NCBI GenBank assembly: GCA_964618555.1
Contig: CAZUBF010000080.1
Span: 1-15,979 of the forward strand
Direction of reading: 5' to 3'
DNA length: 15,979 nucleotides
Source of the DNA: Calidifontimicrobium sp964618555
GTDB lineage: Bacteria; Pseudomonadota; Gammaproteobacteria; Burkholderiales; Burkholderiaceae_C
The notes under the pieces were generated by a model, which worked only from the letters and a program-made list of their open reading frames with translations, was not told where the DNA came from and ran no database searches. Positions 15,971 through 15,979 of the stretch are shown piece by piece. The first letter of the stretch is position 1, and each line of letters begins with the position of its first letter. Made by a program: the position numbers and the translations under genes.

Positions 15971-15979
15971 CGCCACCCG

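Overview
The window looks like chromosomal DNA of a very GC-rich betaproteobacterium (about 70% GC by eye), most likely order Burkholderiales. The evidence is a small DUF3567 protein of the type I know from betaproteobacteria, a methionine synthase split into two genes, an S-adenosylhomocysteine (SAH) riboswitch, a TorF-type porin–glnK–amtB cluster, and -10 boxes such as TACAAT or TAGAAT just upstream of starts. Nothing points to a phage, insertion sequence, integron, CRISPR array or recent transfer. Thirteen protein genes are supported. The long open frames on the opposite strands are GC-bias shadows.

Left part (1-5134), mixed metabolism. A long-chain acyl-CoA ligase (minus strand) is cut by the left edge. 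Upstream of it, also on the minus strand, is a membrane-anchored retropepsin-like aspartic protease. This is divergent from a VOC/glyoxalase-fold protein, whose end overlaps convergently with a fumarylacetoacetate hydrolase (FAH)-family gene. The FAH-like protein seems to lack two metal ligands. Divergent from it are a DUF3108 protein with a TonB-like Pro/Ala-rich front and, downstream, a small DUF3567 protein.

Middle part (5135-11583), signalling and methionine synthesis. A membrane GGDEF-EAL protein has both motifs intact. Next comes metH in two pieces. The first encodes the zinc/homocysteine module. The second encodes the folate, cobalamin and AdoMet-reactivation modules. They are about 815 bp apart, with a complete lipoprotein gene on the opposite strand between them. 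Only the second piece carries an SAH riboswitch (8647-8738), directly behind a TAGAAT -10 box. The cell can thus raise the B12-bearing half when SAH builds up.

Right part (11592-15970), ComM and nitrogen. A ComM-type AAA+ ATPase (minus strand) converges on metH with an 8-bp gap under a long inverted repeat. Divergent from comM is a nitrogen-assimilation operon: TorF-like porin, PII protein GlnK, ammonium channel AmtB. Its leader has a sigma-54 promoter (13336-13351) matching the consensus at all but one position, and two upstream NtrC-type palindromes with perfect GCAC-N7-GTGC cores, so the porin is probably induced by nitrogen limitation together with glnK-amtB.

I found no clearly new defence or mobile system. 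The items most worth a second look are the riboswitch placed on one half of split metH, the NtrC/sigma-54 control of a porin, the metal-ligand-poor FAH homologue, and hairpins at the convergent gene ends.
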